Positions 54,781 to 63,755 of a stretch of DNA of 64,000 bases are shown one piece after another. The stretch is from Sedimenticola thiotaurini. Its GTDB lineage: Bacteria > Pseudomonadota > Gammaproteobacteria > Chromatiales > Chromatiaceae. The DNA lies in assembly GCF_001007875.1 (NCBI RefSeq), contig NZ_CP011412.1, positions 3,038,001 through 3,102,000 on the forward strand. Reading direction: 5' to 3'. Positions within the stretch are counted from its first letter, which is position 1; the number at the start of each line of letters is the position of its first letter. A model generated the notes under the pieces. It searched no databases and was not told where the DNA came from. It saw only the letters and a program-made list of their open reading frames with translations. Position numbers and translations under genes: made by a program.

Positions 54781-55557
54781 TCAGCGGTGCGCCGTCACGC
54801 CCCGGTCGCTCTGTTCAAAAAAATGCATTATGGCTTCGCTCTCCGGGCTGTTAGCCTGCTGTTTCAGCTCCGCCAGCGCCTGGCTGGTGTTCAGCCCCGA
54901 GTGGTAGAGGAGCTTGTAGGCCTGCTTGATGGCGCTGCGATTGGCCGCCGGCACGCCTGCGCGGCGTAATCCCACCGAATTGAGCCCGACAACACGGGCC
55001 GGATTGCCATCACAGGTGACATAGGGGGGGATGTCTTTTACCACTTTGGCGCAGCCGGCGATCATGACGTAGTCACCGACGAAGCAGAACTGGTGGATGG
55101 CCACCAGCCCGGAGATGAAAATGTGTTCCCCCAACTCCACGTGGCCGGCCAGGGTGCTGTTGGAACCGAAGATGTTGTGACTGCCAAGTCGGCAATCATG
55201 CCCGGCGTGAAAGCCACTCATGAAGTAGTTGTGATCGCCGATCCGGGTGCCGCCGTCGGTTTTCACGCCGCGGCTGATGTTGACCCCCTCACGAAACTGA
55301 TTGTGGTCGCCGATCAGCAGCGGGCGGCTCTTCTCCGGCACGAATCCCAGGTCCTGGGGTTCACATCCGAGCGCGGCGCCGTGACATACCCGGTTTTCCC
55401 TTCCCATACGGGTCCCTTGATAGATACGCACGGCGCTCTCGATACGGCACCCTGCGCCGATCTCCACATCGGCCTCGATAATGGAGTAGGGGCCCACCTG
55501 AACCGATTCATGCAGGCGGGCGCTGTCATGGATGATGGCGGTTGGATGTATGTTCAT
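54781..55557 (-). CDS. lpxA: UDP-N-acetylglucosamine acyltransferase (LpxA)
   Basis: A left-handed beta-helix acyltransferase starting lipid A synthesis. The 258-residue length is close to E. coli (262). Hexapeptide repeats run from about 5 to 185 (ARLHESVQVGPYSIIEADVE, VEIGAGCRI). Catalytic His sits in FHAGHDCRLGSHN (E. coli H125 position). HQFCFVGDYVMIAGCAKVVKDIPPYV and GLNSVGLRRAGV follow. Its place is odd: not in lpxD-fabZ-lpxA-lpxB but between purH and purD. It may be the only copy or a second, specialised one; the gnnAB-like genes in the same window raise the question whether it prefers a 3-amino sugar. Confidence 0.9.
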   Translation of the reverse strand: MNIHPTAIIHDSARLHESVQVGPYSIIEADVEIGAGCRIESAVRIYQGTRMGRENRVCHGAALGCEPQDLGFVPEKSRPLLIGDHNQFREGVNISRGVKTDGGTRIGDHNYFMSGFHAGHDCRLGSHNIFGSNSTLAGHVELGEHIFISGLVAIHQFCFVGDYVMIAGCAKVVKDIPPYVTCDGNPARVVGLNSVGLRRAGVPAANRSAIKQAYKLLYHSGLNTSQALAELKQQANSPESEAIMHFFEQSDRGVTAHR

Positions 55558-55569
55558 AACGCTCTGTCC

Positions 55570-55601
55570 GGGGCGGGCAACAGAACAGCGCCGCCCGCCC
55601 C
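55570..55601. repeat. GC-rich hairpin between purH and lpxA
   Basis: A perfect 9-bp stem GGGGCGGGC (55570-55578) with GCCCGCCCC (55593-55601). There is no T run on the minus strand, so it is more likely an mRNA-processing or stability element, or a weak terminator, than a strong stop. Confidence 0.4.
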
Positions 55602-55607
55602 AGGCGA

Positions 55608-57167
55608 TCAGTGACGGAAGTGGCGCATGCCGGTGAAGACCATGGCGATGTCGTGCTCATCGGCGGCAGCAATCACTTCGTCATCACGCATGGAACCTCC
55701 CGGCTGTATCACCGCGCGAATACCGGCGGCAGCCGCGTTGTCCAGTCCGTCCCGGAACGGGAAGAAGGCGTCCGAGGCCATTACGGAACCCGGAACTTCC
55801 AGCCCGGCCTGTTCCGCCTTGATGCCGGCGATGCGGGCCGAGTTGACCCGGCTCATCTGCCCGGCGCCGACGCCGATGGTCATGCCGTCACGGCAGTAGA
55901 CAATGGCGTTGGATTTGACGAACTTGGCCACCCGCCAGCTGAATAGCAGCGCTTCCATCTCGGTCTCGCTGGGTGCCCGTTTGGTTACCACTTTCAGTTC
56001 GTTGTACAGCTGCAGGTCAGCATCCTGTACCAGCATGCCGCCGTTGACCCGCTTCATCTCCAGGCGGTGGGTCGACTCCTTGTTCCATTCACCACAGGCG
56101 AGCAGTCGCACATTCTTCTTGGCGGCCACCACCGCCACCGCCTCGTCGGCCACCTGTGGGGCGATGATCACCTCGACAAACTGCTGGTCCACAATGGCCT
56201 GGGCGGTCTTGGCGTCCAGTGTCTGGTTGAAGGCAATGATACCGCCGAAGGCCGATTCCGGATCGGTACTGAAAGCGCGCTGATAGGCTTCAGTCAGGTC
56301 ACTGCCGAAGGCGACGCCACAGGGGTTGGCGTGTTTCACAATCACGCAGGCGGGGGCTTCATGGAACTGTTTGACGCACTCCAGCGCGGCATCGGTATCG
56401 GCGATATTGTTGTAAGAGAGCTCTTTGCCCTGCAGTTGCCGGGCGGTGGCGATGCACGCTTCGGCCGGCTCGCGCTCCACAAAGAAGGCCGCCTTCTGAT
56501 GGGGGTTCTCGCCATAGCGCATGGTCTGGACCTGCTGATACTGCAGGTTGATGGTACGGGGGAAGTCGGCGGTTTCGCCGCTGACCCGGGCGCCCAGGTA
56601 GTTGGCAATGGCGCCATCATAGTTGGAGGTGTGCTCGAAGGTCTTGACCGCCAGATCGAAACGGGTAGCGTCGCTGACGCTGCCGTTGTTGGCGTCCATC
56701 TCCTGCAGCACCCGGTCGTAGTCGGCGGCGTCCACGATGACGGTGACGTCTTTGTGGTTCTTGGCGGCGGCACGCAACATGGTGGGTCCGCCAATATCGA
56801 TATTTTCGATAGCGGTCGGCAGGTCGCAGTCAGGATTGGCTACGGTCTGCTCGAACGGGTAGAGGTTGACCACAATCATGTCGATGGGGGCGATGCCGTT
56901 GTCCGCCATGACGGCGTCATCAATACCCCGTCGGCCAAGGATGCCGCCATGGATCTTGGGGTGCAGGGTCTTGACCCGGCCGTCCATCATCTCCGGGAAT
57001 CCGGTGTGGGCCGAAACCTCGGTAACCGGGATGTTCTGCTGGGCCAACAGGTTGGCCGTGCCACCGGTGGAGAGGATCTCTACACCACGCTGATGAAGTG
57101 CCCGGGCGAACTCCACGATACCGGATTTGTCGGAGACACTGATAAGGGCTCGGCTGATTGCTGTCAT
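55608..57167 (-). CDS. purH: Bifunctional AICAR transformylase/IMP cyclohydrolase (PurH)
   Basis: Catalyses the last two steps of IMP synthesis. It has 519 residues. The N-terminal IMP cyclohydrolase domain (about 1-195) has [46 protein letters not shown] and [17 protein letters not shown]. The C-terminal transformylase (about 200-519) has [26 protein letters not shown] (with the catalytic Lys-His), [12 protein letters not shown] and [13 protein letters not shown]. It follows fis after a hairpin. Confidence 0.97.
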   Translation of the reverse strand: MTAISRALISVSDKSGIVEFARALHQRGVEILSTGGTANLLAQQNIPVTEVSAHTGFPEMMDGRVKTLHPKIHGGILGRRGIDDAVMADNGIAPIDMIVVNLYPFEQTVANPDCDLPTAIENIDIGGPTMLRAAAKNHKDVTVIVDAADYDRVLQEMDANNGSVSDATRFDLAVKTFEHTSNYDGAIANYLGARVSGETADFPRTINLQYQQVQTMRYGENPHQKAAFFVEREPAEACIATARQLQGKELSYNNIADTDAALECVKQFHEAPACVIVKHANPCGVAFGSDLTEAYQRAFSTDPESAFGGIIAFNQTLDAKTAQAIVDQQFVEVIIAPQVADEAVAVVAAKKNVRLLACGEWNKESTHRLEMKRVNGGMLVQDADLQLYNELKVVTKRAPSETEMEALLFSWRVAKFVKSNAIVYCRDGMTIGVGAGQMSRVNSARIAGIKAEQAGLEVPGSVMASDAFFPFRDGLDNAAAAGIRAVIQPGGSMRDDEVIAAADEHDIAMVFTGMRHFRH

Positions 57168-57202
57168 TATCCTGAACCTGCTTCTGCTGGATGATTAATG
57201 GA

Positions 57203-57224
57203 AACGCGGCCGGCGGGCCGCGTT
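57203..57224 (-). terminator. Hairpin terminator between fis and purH
   Basis: A perfect 9-bp stem (AACGCGGCC 57203-57211 with GGCCGCGTT 57216-57224). On the minus strand it is followed by TTTCCATTAATC, a weak T tract. It may separate the dusB-fis and purH transcripts. Confidence 0.5.
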
Positions 57225-57255
57225 GTAGTTAATTCGTTTCATACCTGGACCGGGC

Positions 57256-57552
57256 TCAGTCGAGATCGTAGAGCGCCAGTTTTTTTCTGAGCGTGCTGCG
57301 ACTGATACCCAGCATTTCTGCCGCCCGGGTCTGGTTGCCCTCGGTGTGGGTCATGACCGTTTCCAGCAGTGGTTGCTCTACTTCGGCCAGCACCATCTGG
57401 TAAATGTTGGCCGCCGTATGGCCACCCAGCTGCTTCAAATATCCGGTCATGGCATCCCTGACACATTCCCGCAGGGGGGCTGTAGTCTTGTTTTTGGCCA
57501 CTGAAAAGTGAGTTTTGTTGGGTTCCTGCACCAGTAATGCATCCATTGTCAT
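57256..57552 (-). CDS. fis: DNA-binding protein Fis
   Basis: A nucleoid-associated, growth-phase DNA-bending protein. The 98-residue length is standard. The C-terminal HTH is nearly universal: ETVMTHTEGNQTRAAEMLGI then SRSTLRKKLALYDLD. The preceding part has the dimer helix GHTAANIYQMVLAEVEQPLL. It overlaps the dusB stop by four bases (ATGA), the classical dusB-fis operon, in which fis expression depends on the dusB promoter. Confidence 0.96.
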   Translation of the reverse strand: MTMDALLVQEPNKTHFSVAKNKTTAPLRECVRDAMTGYLKQLGGHTAANIYQMVLAEVEQPLLETVMTHTEGNQTRAAEMLGISRSTLRKKLALYDLD

Positions 57553-58538
57553 GCTGCCCGCTCCTTATTATTTATGGCCAGCTGATCAAAAAATTCCATG
57601 ACCAGGGCTTGTTGTTTTTCCGTTGAGTCGGTCGTGTTCACGCGCTGTCTGAAGAGCGCCCCCCCAGGCTGGGTCTTGCTGTACCAGGCGATATGTTTAC
57701 GTGCAATGCGCACCCCCTGAAACTCGCCGTAAAACTGGTACAGATTCTCCAGGTGTTGCAACAGGATATCGCGAATCCACCCCGGTTCAGGGGGGGCAAG
57801 CGTTACCCCGTTTTCCAGGTAGTGGGTGATTTCGCGAAAAATCCAGGGCCGCCCCTGGGCAGCCCTGCCGATCATAATAGCATCGGCACCGGTCTGTTCC
57901 AGTACCTTTTTTGCTTTTTCCGGCGAATCGATGTCGCCATTGGCGATCACCGGAATGGAGACGGCCTGTTTGATCGAGCGAATGGTGTCGTACTCGGCCT
58001 GTCCGGAAAAGCCGCAGGCCCGGGTCCGCCCATGTACCGCCAGGGCCTGGACACCGCTGCCCTCGGCAATGCGGGCGATCTCCACTCCATTGCGGTGCTG
58101 CGGGTCCCAGCCGGTGCGGATTTTCAGGGTTACCGGTACCTCCACCGCCCGGACCACCGCATCCAGAATGCGCCCCACCAGGGGGGGATCCATCAGCAGT
58201 GCCGACCCGGCTGCCACCTTGCACACCTTCTTCGCCGGGCAACCCATGTTGATATCGATGATCTGGGCGCCATGCGCCACGTTGACACGGGCCGCTTCCG
58301 CCATGGCGACCGGGTCGGCCCCCAGGATCTGCACCGCTATGGGGCCGGGTTCGCCGGCGAAATCGAGGCGGCGCACGGTCTTGCGGCTGCCCCGCAATGC
58401 GGCGTTGGATGAGATCATCTCGGAGACTGCCATGCCGGCGCCGAGACGGCGGCAGAGCTGGCGAAACGGGCGGTCCGTGACCCCGGCCATGGGGGCAACC
58501 AGCAGGTTATTGTCGAGTTGGTAGGGACCAATGCGCAT
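57549..58538 (-). CDS. dusB: tRNA-dihydrouridine synthase B
   Basis: A flavin-dependent enzyme reducing uridine in the tRNA D-loop. It has 329 residues with a TIM barrel: LLVAPMAGVTDRPFRQLCRR (around 12-31), ISSNAALRG, VQILGADPVAMAEAA, DINMGCPAKKVCKVAAGSAL (catalytic Cys), HGRTRACGFSGQAEYD, ANGDIDSPEKA and MIGRAAQGRPWIF. Translationally coupled to fis downstream. Confidence 0.96.
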   Translation of the reverse strand: MRIGPYQLDNNLLVAPMAGVTDRPFRQLCRRLGAGMAVSEMISSNAALRGSRKTVRRLDFAGEPGPIAVQILGADPVAMAEAARVNVAHGAQIIDINMGCPAKKVCKVAAGSALLMDPPLVGRILDAVVRAVEVPVTLKIRTGWDPQHRNGVEIARIAEGSGVQALAVHGRTRACGFSGQAEYDTIRSIKQAVSIPVIANGDIDSPEKAKKVLEQTGADAIMIGRAAQGRPWIFREITHYLENGVTLAPPEPGWIRDILLQHLENLYQFYGEFQGVRIARKHIAWYSKTQPGGALFRQRVNTTDSTEKQQALVMEFFDQLAINNKERAA

Positions 58539-58666
58539 TGTGTCGTTACAAAGTCGAGTGATTCAGGAGTGGCCGCAAAGAGAGTCGGCTATGGTACGAC
58601 GATCGGCGGGGGTGGACAAGCGCTAACCCGGCGGGCCGTCTGGTTGGCGGCAGTGGCGGGGGGGCG

Positions 58667-59794
58667 TTAACGGAAGTCGAACTGAAAGCCGGCCACCCGG
58701 CTGCCCGGGTCCACCAGTTCCAGGCGCAGGTTGTGGGGGATGCCGGGCTGCAGTAATTCGGTGGCCCGGTGCTGGTATTCGGTCGGCCCGAAGCTGCGTC
58801 GGGCGACCAGGTTGCCACCCCGGTCCAGCAGGCTCAGTTCCAGCTGCGGCCAGGCCTGGGGGAACTCACTGTTGTTGCGCAGGGTCAGGGTTACCAGCAG
58901 GGCGTTGTCCCGGGTCGGATGACTGGTCATGGCGCGGGTGATGACCTGGAGCTTTTCCGGTTCATGGCGGGGTGGCAGCTGGCAGGGCAGCAGGTTGCAG
59001 GTCGCCTCCAGCAGCTCCCGACCGGCCGGGTAACGGAGCAGGTGATCGCGTCCGAACCAGGCCAGCTGGCCCAGGGCTGTCACCAACAACAGCAGAATGA
59101 GCAGGGACCAGCCAAACAGATGCTTGCCGCTGTGCGCCTGTTCTGACAGGCTCTCATCCAGGGAGAGCGGGTCGGTTTCAGTGGGCGGAAGCTCCGGCAG
59201 GTTTGGCGGGATAGGGAACGGTGTCGATGAGTCCGAATGGTGTTCCTGCGGCACGATGGGGATACCCGCTGAAACACAGTAATCATCCAGGGGTTTGATG
59301 GCTGCCGTCTCGGATGGCTCATCAGTGGTCGGTGTCGGCGCATTGCTGTCGGTGAGTTGGGAATCGAGTCCGATCTGTACACTATCCAGCTCCGGTTCGT
59401 CCACCACAAAGGGGGGTTCGAACGGATCACGCTCATCATCCATCGCCAGTTGATCATCCGCCGTGGATCGATCTGCGGTGTCAACCGGTTGGTCAGGGGT
59501 GATTTTCAGTGCCTGCATCAGTTCCGACAGGTCGCTGGGCTGCTCAAACCGTTCCGGTTCGGCGGGCGGGGCGTCAAAGGGCAGTTCCAGGTTCTGCTGT
59601 TCGGTAGTGGTATCGGCATCGGCCAGATCCCGCTCCGACCACGTCTCATCCGGCTCCGGTTCCCGAAGATTGGCCACGGCGCTGAATATCCGGTCGCAAC
59701 GGCAGCAGTGCGCCTGGCCGCCGGCCGCCTGCAGCTGCTCGGCGCTGATACGAAACAGGGTCTGGCAGTGTGGACACTGGGTATACACGCTCAA
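58667..59794 (-). CDS. Zinc-ribbon DUF3426 membrane protein
   Basis: A 375-residue protein. The N-terminus is an MJ0042-type zinc ribbon (YTQCPHCQTLFRISAEQL, then HCCRCDRIF). A long acidic, low-complexity region (about 55-225) follows, then one membrane helix (about 235-255, SLLILLLLVTALGQLAWF) and a periplasmic DUF3426 domain (NALLVTLTLRNNSEFPQAWP, LELSLLDRGGNLVARRSF). The function is unknown. The start is a TTG at 59794 with GGAGCGGG just upstream, ten bases after the prmA stop. A longer frame running into prmA is not needed. It commonly neighbours prmA. Confidence 0.87.
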   Translation of the reverse strand: MSVYTQCPHCQTLFRISAEQLQAAGGQAHCCRCDRIFSAVANLREPEPDETWSERDLADADTTTEQQNLELPFDAPPAEPERFEQPSDLSELMQALKITPDQPVDTADRSTADDQLAMDDERDPFEPPFVVDEPELDSVQIGLDSQLTDSNAPTPTTDEPSETAAIKPLDDYCVSAGIPIVPQEHHSDSSTPFPIPPNLPELPPTETDPLSLDESLSEQAHSGKHLFGWSLLILLLLVTALGQLAWFGRDHLLRYPAGRELLEATCNLLPCQLPPRHEPEKLQVITRAMTSHPTRDNALLVTLTLRNNSEFPQAWPQLELSLLDRGGNLVARRSFGPTEYQHRATELLQPGIPHNLRLELVDPGSRVAGFQFDFR

Positions 59795-59804
59795 CCCGCT
59801 CCGT

Positions 59805-60677
59805 TCATTTTCGCCGTCCCTCCAGCAGCACCCACTCCTCCTGTTGCCTTGGCGGCTGCATGTGGAAGGCGTCGGCATAGGCGTCACTTACCCGCTCGGC
59901 CTGTTCACTCAGGATGCCGGAAAGAATGATCCGACCGCCAGGACGGGTCAGTCCGGCCAGCAGATCCCGCAGCTCGATCAGGGTGCCGGCCAGGATATTG
60001 GCCATGACCAGATCCACCGGTTGTAACTCCCCGCTGTCACACAGCTGCAGCCGTCCCAGTACCTGGTTCTTTTCCGCATTGGCCCGGGTAGCCTGCAGTG
60101 CCTGGGGGTCGTGATCAGTGGCGTACACCCGCCGGGCCCCCAGTTTGAGTGCCGCCACCGCCAGGATGCCGGAGCCGCAGCCGAAGTCGATCGCTTCCAG
60201 CTGCTCCGGTGGTGTCCGGTCCAGCCACTGCAGGCAGAGTGCGGTAGTGGGGTGGGTGCCGGTGCCGAAGGCGAGTCCCGGATCCAACTCCACGATCACC
60301 GCATCGGGCTGCTCCGGACGCTTGCCCTGGGGGGCGACCCAGAGGCGCTGGCCGAAGGACATGGCGTGAAAATTGTCCAGCCAGGCCCGTTCCCAGGCCT
60401 GATCCTCCAGCACTTCCAGTTGCAGGGTCAGGGTAACGTCACTGTTGAGTGTCTGGTTGATGCGATGGCGCAGATCATCGCTGTCGATGTCGCCTTCAAA
60501 CAGGCCGGTGACCCGGGTCCGCTGCCAGATCGGCAGCTCGCCCGGCCCGGGTTCCAGCAGCGGTTCGTCCTCCGCATCCTCCAGGGTGGTGGAGAGGGCA
60601 CCCAGGTTTTCGAACAGCAGTTCGATCAGCGGGGCCTGCTCCTTGCCGGTGGTGAGATGGGCTTGTATCCAGGGCAC
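59805..60677 (-). CDS. prmA: Ribosomal protein L11 methyltransferase
   Basis: A SAM-dependent enzyme that trimethylates L11. It has 290 residues. The family start PWIQAHL follows a GTG at 60677 with GGAG six bases ahead; a TTG two codons earlier lies too close to that site. The N-terminal L11-binding domain is followed by SAM motifs AFGTGTHPTTALCLQWLD, IDFGCGSGILAVAALKLGA, VYATDHDPQAL and LVMANILAGTLIEL. It lies in the accB-accC-prmA order conserved in gammaproteobacteria. Confidence 0.95.
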   Translation of the reverse strand: MPWIQAHLTTGKEQAPLIELLFENLGALSTTLEDAEDEPLLEPGPGELPIWQRTRVTGLFEGDIDSDDLRHRINQTLNSDVTLTLQLEVLEDQAWERAWLDNFHAMSFGQRLWVAPQGKRPEQPDAVIVELDPGLAFGTGTHPTTALCLQWLDRTPPEQLEAIDFGCGSGILAVAALKLGARRVYATDHDPQALQATRANAEKNQVLGRLQLCDSGELQPVDLVMANILAGTLIELRDLLAGLTRPGGRIILSGILSEQAERVSDAYADAFHMQPPRQQEEWVLLEGRRK

Positions 60678-60729
60678 GATCAACTCCAGTCGGCAGGGAT
60701 GTCAGACCCAGTGCCGTGATACGCGGTTG

Positions 60730-62070
60730 TTAGAGACCCAGTTTCTTTTCCAGGTAGTGAATGTTGGCACCACCCCGGGCAAACGCTTCGTCCTGCATGA
60801 TGCGCTGCTGCAACGGAATGTTGGTCTTGATTCCGTCCACCACCATCTCCGACAGGGCGGTGCGCATGCGGGCAATGGCGGAAGCCCGGTTTTCACCATG
60901 GGCGATCAGCTTGCCGATCATGGAGTCGTAATGGGGTGGCACCCGGTAGCCGTCGTAGATGTGGGTGTCGACCCGAATGCCGGGACCGCCCGGAATATGC
61001 AGGTGGGTGATATCCCCCGGGCTGGGCATGAAGCTCTCCGGGTCTTCGGCGTTGATACGGCACTCCACGGCGTGACCACGGATCTGGATGTCGGACTGGC
61101 GATAGGCCAGCTCCTCACCTGCCGCGATACGCAACTGCTCCTTGACGATGTCCACCCCGGTGATCATCTCAGTAACCGGGTGTTCAACCTGAATCCGGGT
61201 GTTCATTTCGATGAAATAGAACTCGCCGTTTTCATACAGGAACTCGAACGTGCCGGCACCCCGGTAGCCGATCCTGCGGCACGCCTCGGCGCAGCGCTCC
61301 CCCAGCCGGTTGCGCAGCTCTTCGGAGATCCCTGGTGCCGGCGCTTCCTCCACCACTTTCTGGTGTCGGCGCTGCATAGAGCAGTCCCGTTCCCCCAGGT
61401 GAATGGCGTTGCCGTGGGTGTCGGCCAGAACCTGGAACTCCACGTGGCGTGGATTCTCCAGGTACTTTTCCATGTAGACCGTGTCATTGCCGAAAGCGGC
61501 GCCCGCCTCGGCCTTGGTCAGGGAGATGGCATTGAGCAGGTTGGCTTCGGCGTGGACCACGCGCATGCCCCGTCCACCGCCGCCACCGGCCGCCTTGATA
61601 ATGACCGGATAACCGATCTCGCTGGCCATTTTCAGGGTTTTGCGCTCGTCGCTGTCGAGCGGCCCGTCGGAGCCCGGTACACAGGGGACGCCGGCCTCTT
61701 TCATCGCTTCGATGGCGGTGATCTTGTCACCCATCATGCGGATGGTTTCCGGCCTCGGGCCGATAAAGATGAAGCCGCTCTCCTCGACGCGTTCGGCGAA
61801 ATCGGCGTTTTCCGACAGGAAGCCATAGCCGGGATGGATGGCCATGGCGTCGGTCACCTCGGCGGCGCTGATAATGGAGTGGACCTGCAGGTAGCTGCCG
61901 GCGGAGGGGGCGGGACCGATGCAGACAGTCTCATCCGCCAGCCGGACATGCTTCAGCTCCCGGTCGGCCTCCGAATGCACGGCCACGGTCTTGATGCCCA
62001 GTTCCCGGCAGGCCCGCAGAATGCGCAGGGCGATTTCGCCCCGATTGGCGATGACGATTTTTTCAATCAT
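60730..62070 (-). CDS. accC: Acetyl-CoA carboxylase, biotin carboxylase subunit
   Basis: The ATP-grasp subunit that carboxylates biotin on AccB, the first step of fatty acid synthesis. The 446-residue length matches E. coli AccC (449). Motifs are [35 protein letters not shown], the Gly-rich loop [14 protein letters not shown] (around 159), [34 protein letters not shown] and [14 protein letters not shown]. It starts 15 bases after the accB stop, so the two subunits share a transcript. Confidence 0.97.
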   Translation of the reverse strand: MIEKIVIANRGEIALRILRACRELGIKTVAVHSEADRELKHVRLADETVCIGPAPSAGSYLQVHSIISAAEVTDAMAIHPGYGFLSENADFAERVEESGFIFIGPRPETIRMMGDKITAIEAMKEAGVPCVPGSDGPLDSDERKTLKMASEIGYPVIIKAAGGGGGRGMRVVHAEANLLNAISLTKAEAGAAFGNDTVYMEKYLENPRHVEFQVLADTHGNAIHLGERDCSMQRRHQKVVEEAPAPGISEELRNRLGERCAEACRRIGYRGAGTFEFLYENGEFYFIEMNTRIQVEHPVTEMITGVDIVKEQLRIAAGEELAYRQSDIQIRGHAVECRINAEDPESFMPSPGDITHLHIPGGPGIRVDTHIYDGYRVPPHYDSMIGKLIAHGENRASAIARMRTALSEMVVDGIKTNIPLQQRIMQDEAFARGGANIHYLEKKLGL

Positions 62071-62084
62071 AGCGACAGGGGCCT

Positions 62085-62539
62085 TTATTCAATAATAAAC
62101 AGGGGCTCGTTGTATTCCACTGGCTGGCCGTTTTCCACCAGAATCTTGGCGATTACACCGGACTTGTCACACTCGATCTGATTGAGGATTTTCATCGCCT
62201 CGATGATGCAGAGCGTCTCGCCCACGTTGACCTGCTGTCCCACTTCAACAAAGGGTTTGGAGGTGGGGGTCGGGGAGCGATAGAAGGTGCCTACCATGGG
62301 GGAGCGGATGGCGTGACCGGTCAGTTCCGGTTTTGCCTCGCCGGCGGCTTCGGCCGCCGGAGCGGCGGCGGGGGCGCGGCGGGTGCCATTTGGGGTTGCG
62401 GTGCGCTCATGGCGACGGGCGGCATGGTCGAACTGACCCGACTGATGCGTACCGACTCTTCGCCTTCGTGAATTTCGATCTCGGCAACATCCGACTCTTC
62501 GATGAGCTCGATCAGTTTTTTTACTTTGCGGATATCCAT
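62085..62539 (-). CDS. accB: Acetyl-CoA carboxylase biotin carrier protein, with an apparent frameshift
   Basis: The biotin carrier of acetyl-CoA carboxylase. The N-terminal frame begins [20 protein letters not shown] and reads into the Ala/Pro linker ([13 protein letters not shown]), then turns to unfamiliar residues and stops at 62321. The C-terminal frame carries the rest of the linker, [20 protein letters not shown], and the biotinyl motif [13 protein letters not shown]. Inserting one C at the five-C run (plus-strand G run 62370-62374) joins them into a normal protein of about 152 residues. AccB is essential in relatives, so a sequencing or assembly error is the most likely explanation. 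Confidence 0.9.
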
Positions 62540-62566
62540 GGTGGTTGTAAATCCCGGTTCGGTTGC

Positions 62567-63007
62567 TTAGGTGCTGAGACGCTTGAGGGCGGCGGCCAGT
62601 GCGAGCTCGTAACTCTGCACTCCCAGGCCGCTGATGACGCCTTCAGCAATATCGGAAAAATAGGAGTGCTTGCGGAACGGCTCCCGTGCATGAACGTTCG
62701 AGAGGTGCACTTCTATGAAGGGTATGTTCACCCCAAGCAGGGCGTCGCGCAGGGCCACGCTGGTGTGGGTGAAGGCTGCCGGATTGAAAATGATATAGGC
62801 GATCTGCTCATCCCGGGCGCGGTGGATCCGCTCGATCAGCTCGTGCTCCGCGTTGCTCTGGGTGAAGGTGAGGCTGTGGCCGGCGCCCTGGGTGAGATGG
62901 GTCAGGTGCTCCTCGATGTCGGCCAGTGTCTCCTGGCCATACAGTTCCGGTTCACGGGTTCCCAGTAGATTCAGGTTGGGGCCGTTCAGTACCAGAATGG
63001 TCGCCAT
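62567..63007 (-). CDS. aroQ: 3-dehydroquinate dehydratase, type II
   Basis: The shikimate-pathway dehydratase in its dodecameric type II form. It has 146 residues: [21 protein letters not shown] (with the catalytic Tyr loop), [37 protein letters not shown] (His and Asn region) and [20 protein letters not shown]. The ATG at 63007 matches the family start; a longer frame upstream adds 13 unlikely residues. The aroQ-accB-accC order is conserved in gammaproteobacteria, and this is the first gene of the run. Confidence 0.96.
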   Translation of the reverse strand: MATILVLNGPNLNLLGTREPELYGQETLADIEEHLTHLTQGAGHSLTFTQSNAEHELIERIHRARDEQIAYIIFNPAAFTHTSVALRDALLGVNIPFIEVHLSNVHAREPFRKHSYFSDIAEGVISGLGVQSYELALAAALKRLST

Positions 63008-63086
63008 GATAGTTTTCCCGACAGATGGTGTTTCGCCCCGTTGCACGCCTGAAGCGGCTGGGGATGTAAGATCAATCTAGGGGTAA

Positions 63087-63115
63087 ATTCTGACGGAGTG
63101 GAGTTAGTTTGTCCA
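63087..63115 (-). promoter_or_regulatory. Candidate promoter of aroQ-accB-accC
   Basis: On the minus strand, TGGACA (plus 63110-63115, five of six) and CAGAAT (plus 63087-63092, four of six) are 17 bases apart. They lie about 80 bases before the aroQ ATG, downstream of the tlpA-like terminator. Confidence 0.35.
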
Positions 63116-63164
63116 GATTTTAGCGAAGATCACGCCAAGATCGGCGAAAATAAATCAGGAATTA

Positions 63165-63220
63165 AACAATTAAAATGGGCCCGGCCGTGATTCATGACAC
63201 ATTTGTCAGGGGCCGGGCCC
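63165..63220 (-). terminator. Terminator of the dsbD-tlpA-like operon
   Basis: A 10-bp GC stem (63211-63220 with 63177-63186, GGGCCCGGCC/GGCCGGGCCC) encloses an inner TGACA/TGTCA pairing. On the minus strand it runs into ATTTTAATTGTTTAATT. Confidence 0.75.
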
Positions 63221-63230
63221 ACATTTCTAA

Positions 63231-63755
63231 CTAAAGTACCGCGTTCAGCTCCTTCTCCAGCACTTCACGCTTCATCTCGCCGGACTGGATGTACCGGGTC
63301 TTCCCCTGGCGATCGAATATGACGGTGAAAGGGAGTGAGTCGAACCGGTTCCCCATGCGGTTGGAGAGCTCGATCGCTTTGGTGCTGCCGATCAGGATGG
63401 GAAAACCGATATCGTAGACATCGACAAAATCCTGCACCATGTCCGGATCATCAATAGCGATGCCGACGAACTGAACGCCCCGGTCCTGGTAGTTCTGCTG
63501 GGTCTCGATAAACAGCGGCATCTCCTTGCGACAGGGTGGGCACCAGGTGGCCCAGTAGTTCACCACCAGGACCTTGCCGGCCCACTGGTCGCTGGACTGC
63601 TGCTGGCCATCCAGATCCGGGAAACTGAAAGCCGGCATTTGGCTTTCGGCATTCCCGGTCAGGTTTGGCTTGGCCGGCGTCGGCTCCTGCTCACAACCGG
63701 CCAGGAATCCCAGGCTCACTAACAGGGGGAGCATCAGTACATAACGCATTCTCAT
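63231..63755 (-). CDS. TlpA-like thioredoxin lipoprotein
   Basis: A periplasmic thiol:disulfide protein of 174 residues. It has a lipoprotein signal (LMLPLLVSLGFLAGC, lipobox LAGC around residue 18-21) and a TlpA/ResA-type thioredoxin fold with FSFPDLDGQQQSSDQWAGKV, the active site YWATWCPPCRKEMPLF (CPPC), and FVGIAIDDPDMVQDFVD. The cis-Pro region is LPFTVIFDRQGKTR. Its ATG overlaps the dsbD stop (ATGA), so DsbD very likely keeps it reduced. It may serve cytochrome c maturation or another reductive path. Confidence 0.92.
   Translation of the reverse strand: MRMRYVLMLPLLVSLGFLAGCEQEPTPAKPNLTGNAESQMPAFSFPDLDGQQQSSDQWAGKVLVVNYWATWCPPCRKEMPLFIETQQNYQDRGVQFVGIAIDDPDMVQDFVDVYDIGFPILIGSTKAIELSNRMGNRFDSLPFTVIFDRQGKTRYIQSGEMKREVLEKELNAVL

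Noticed and set aside
59795-59887. N-terminal extension of the DUF3426 protein into prmA.
   Set aside because: The zinc ribbon starts right after the TTG at 59794, which has a good ribosome site. The extension has no family support.
60445-62181. 578-codon plus-strand frame opposite prmA and accC.
   Set aside because: It is a shadow of accC; no domain or ribosome site is visible.
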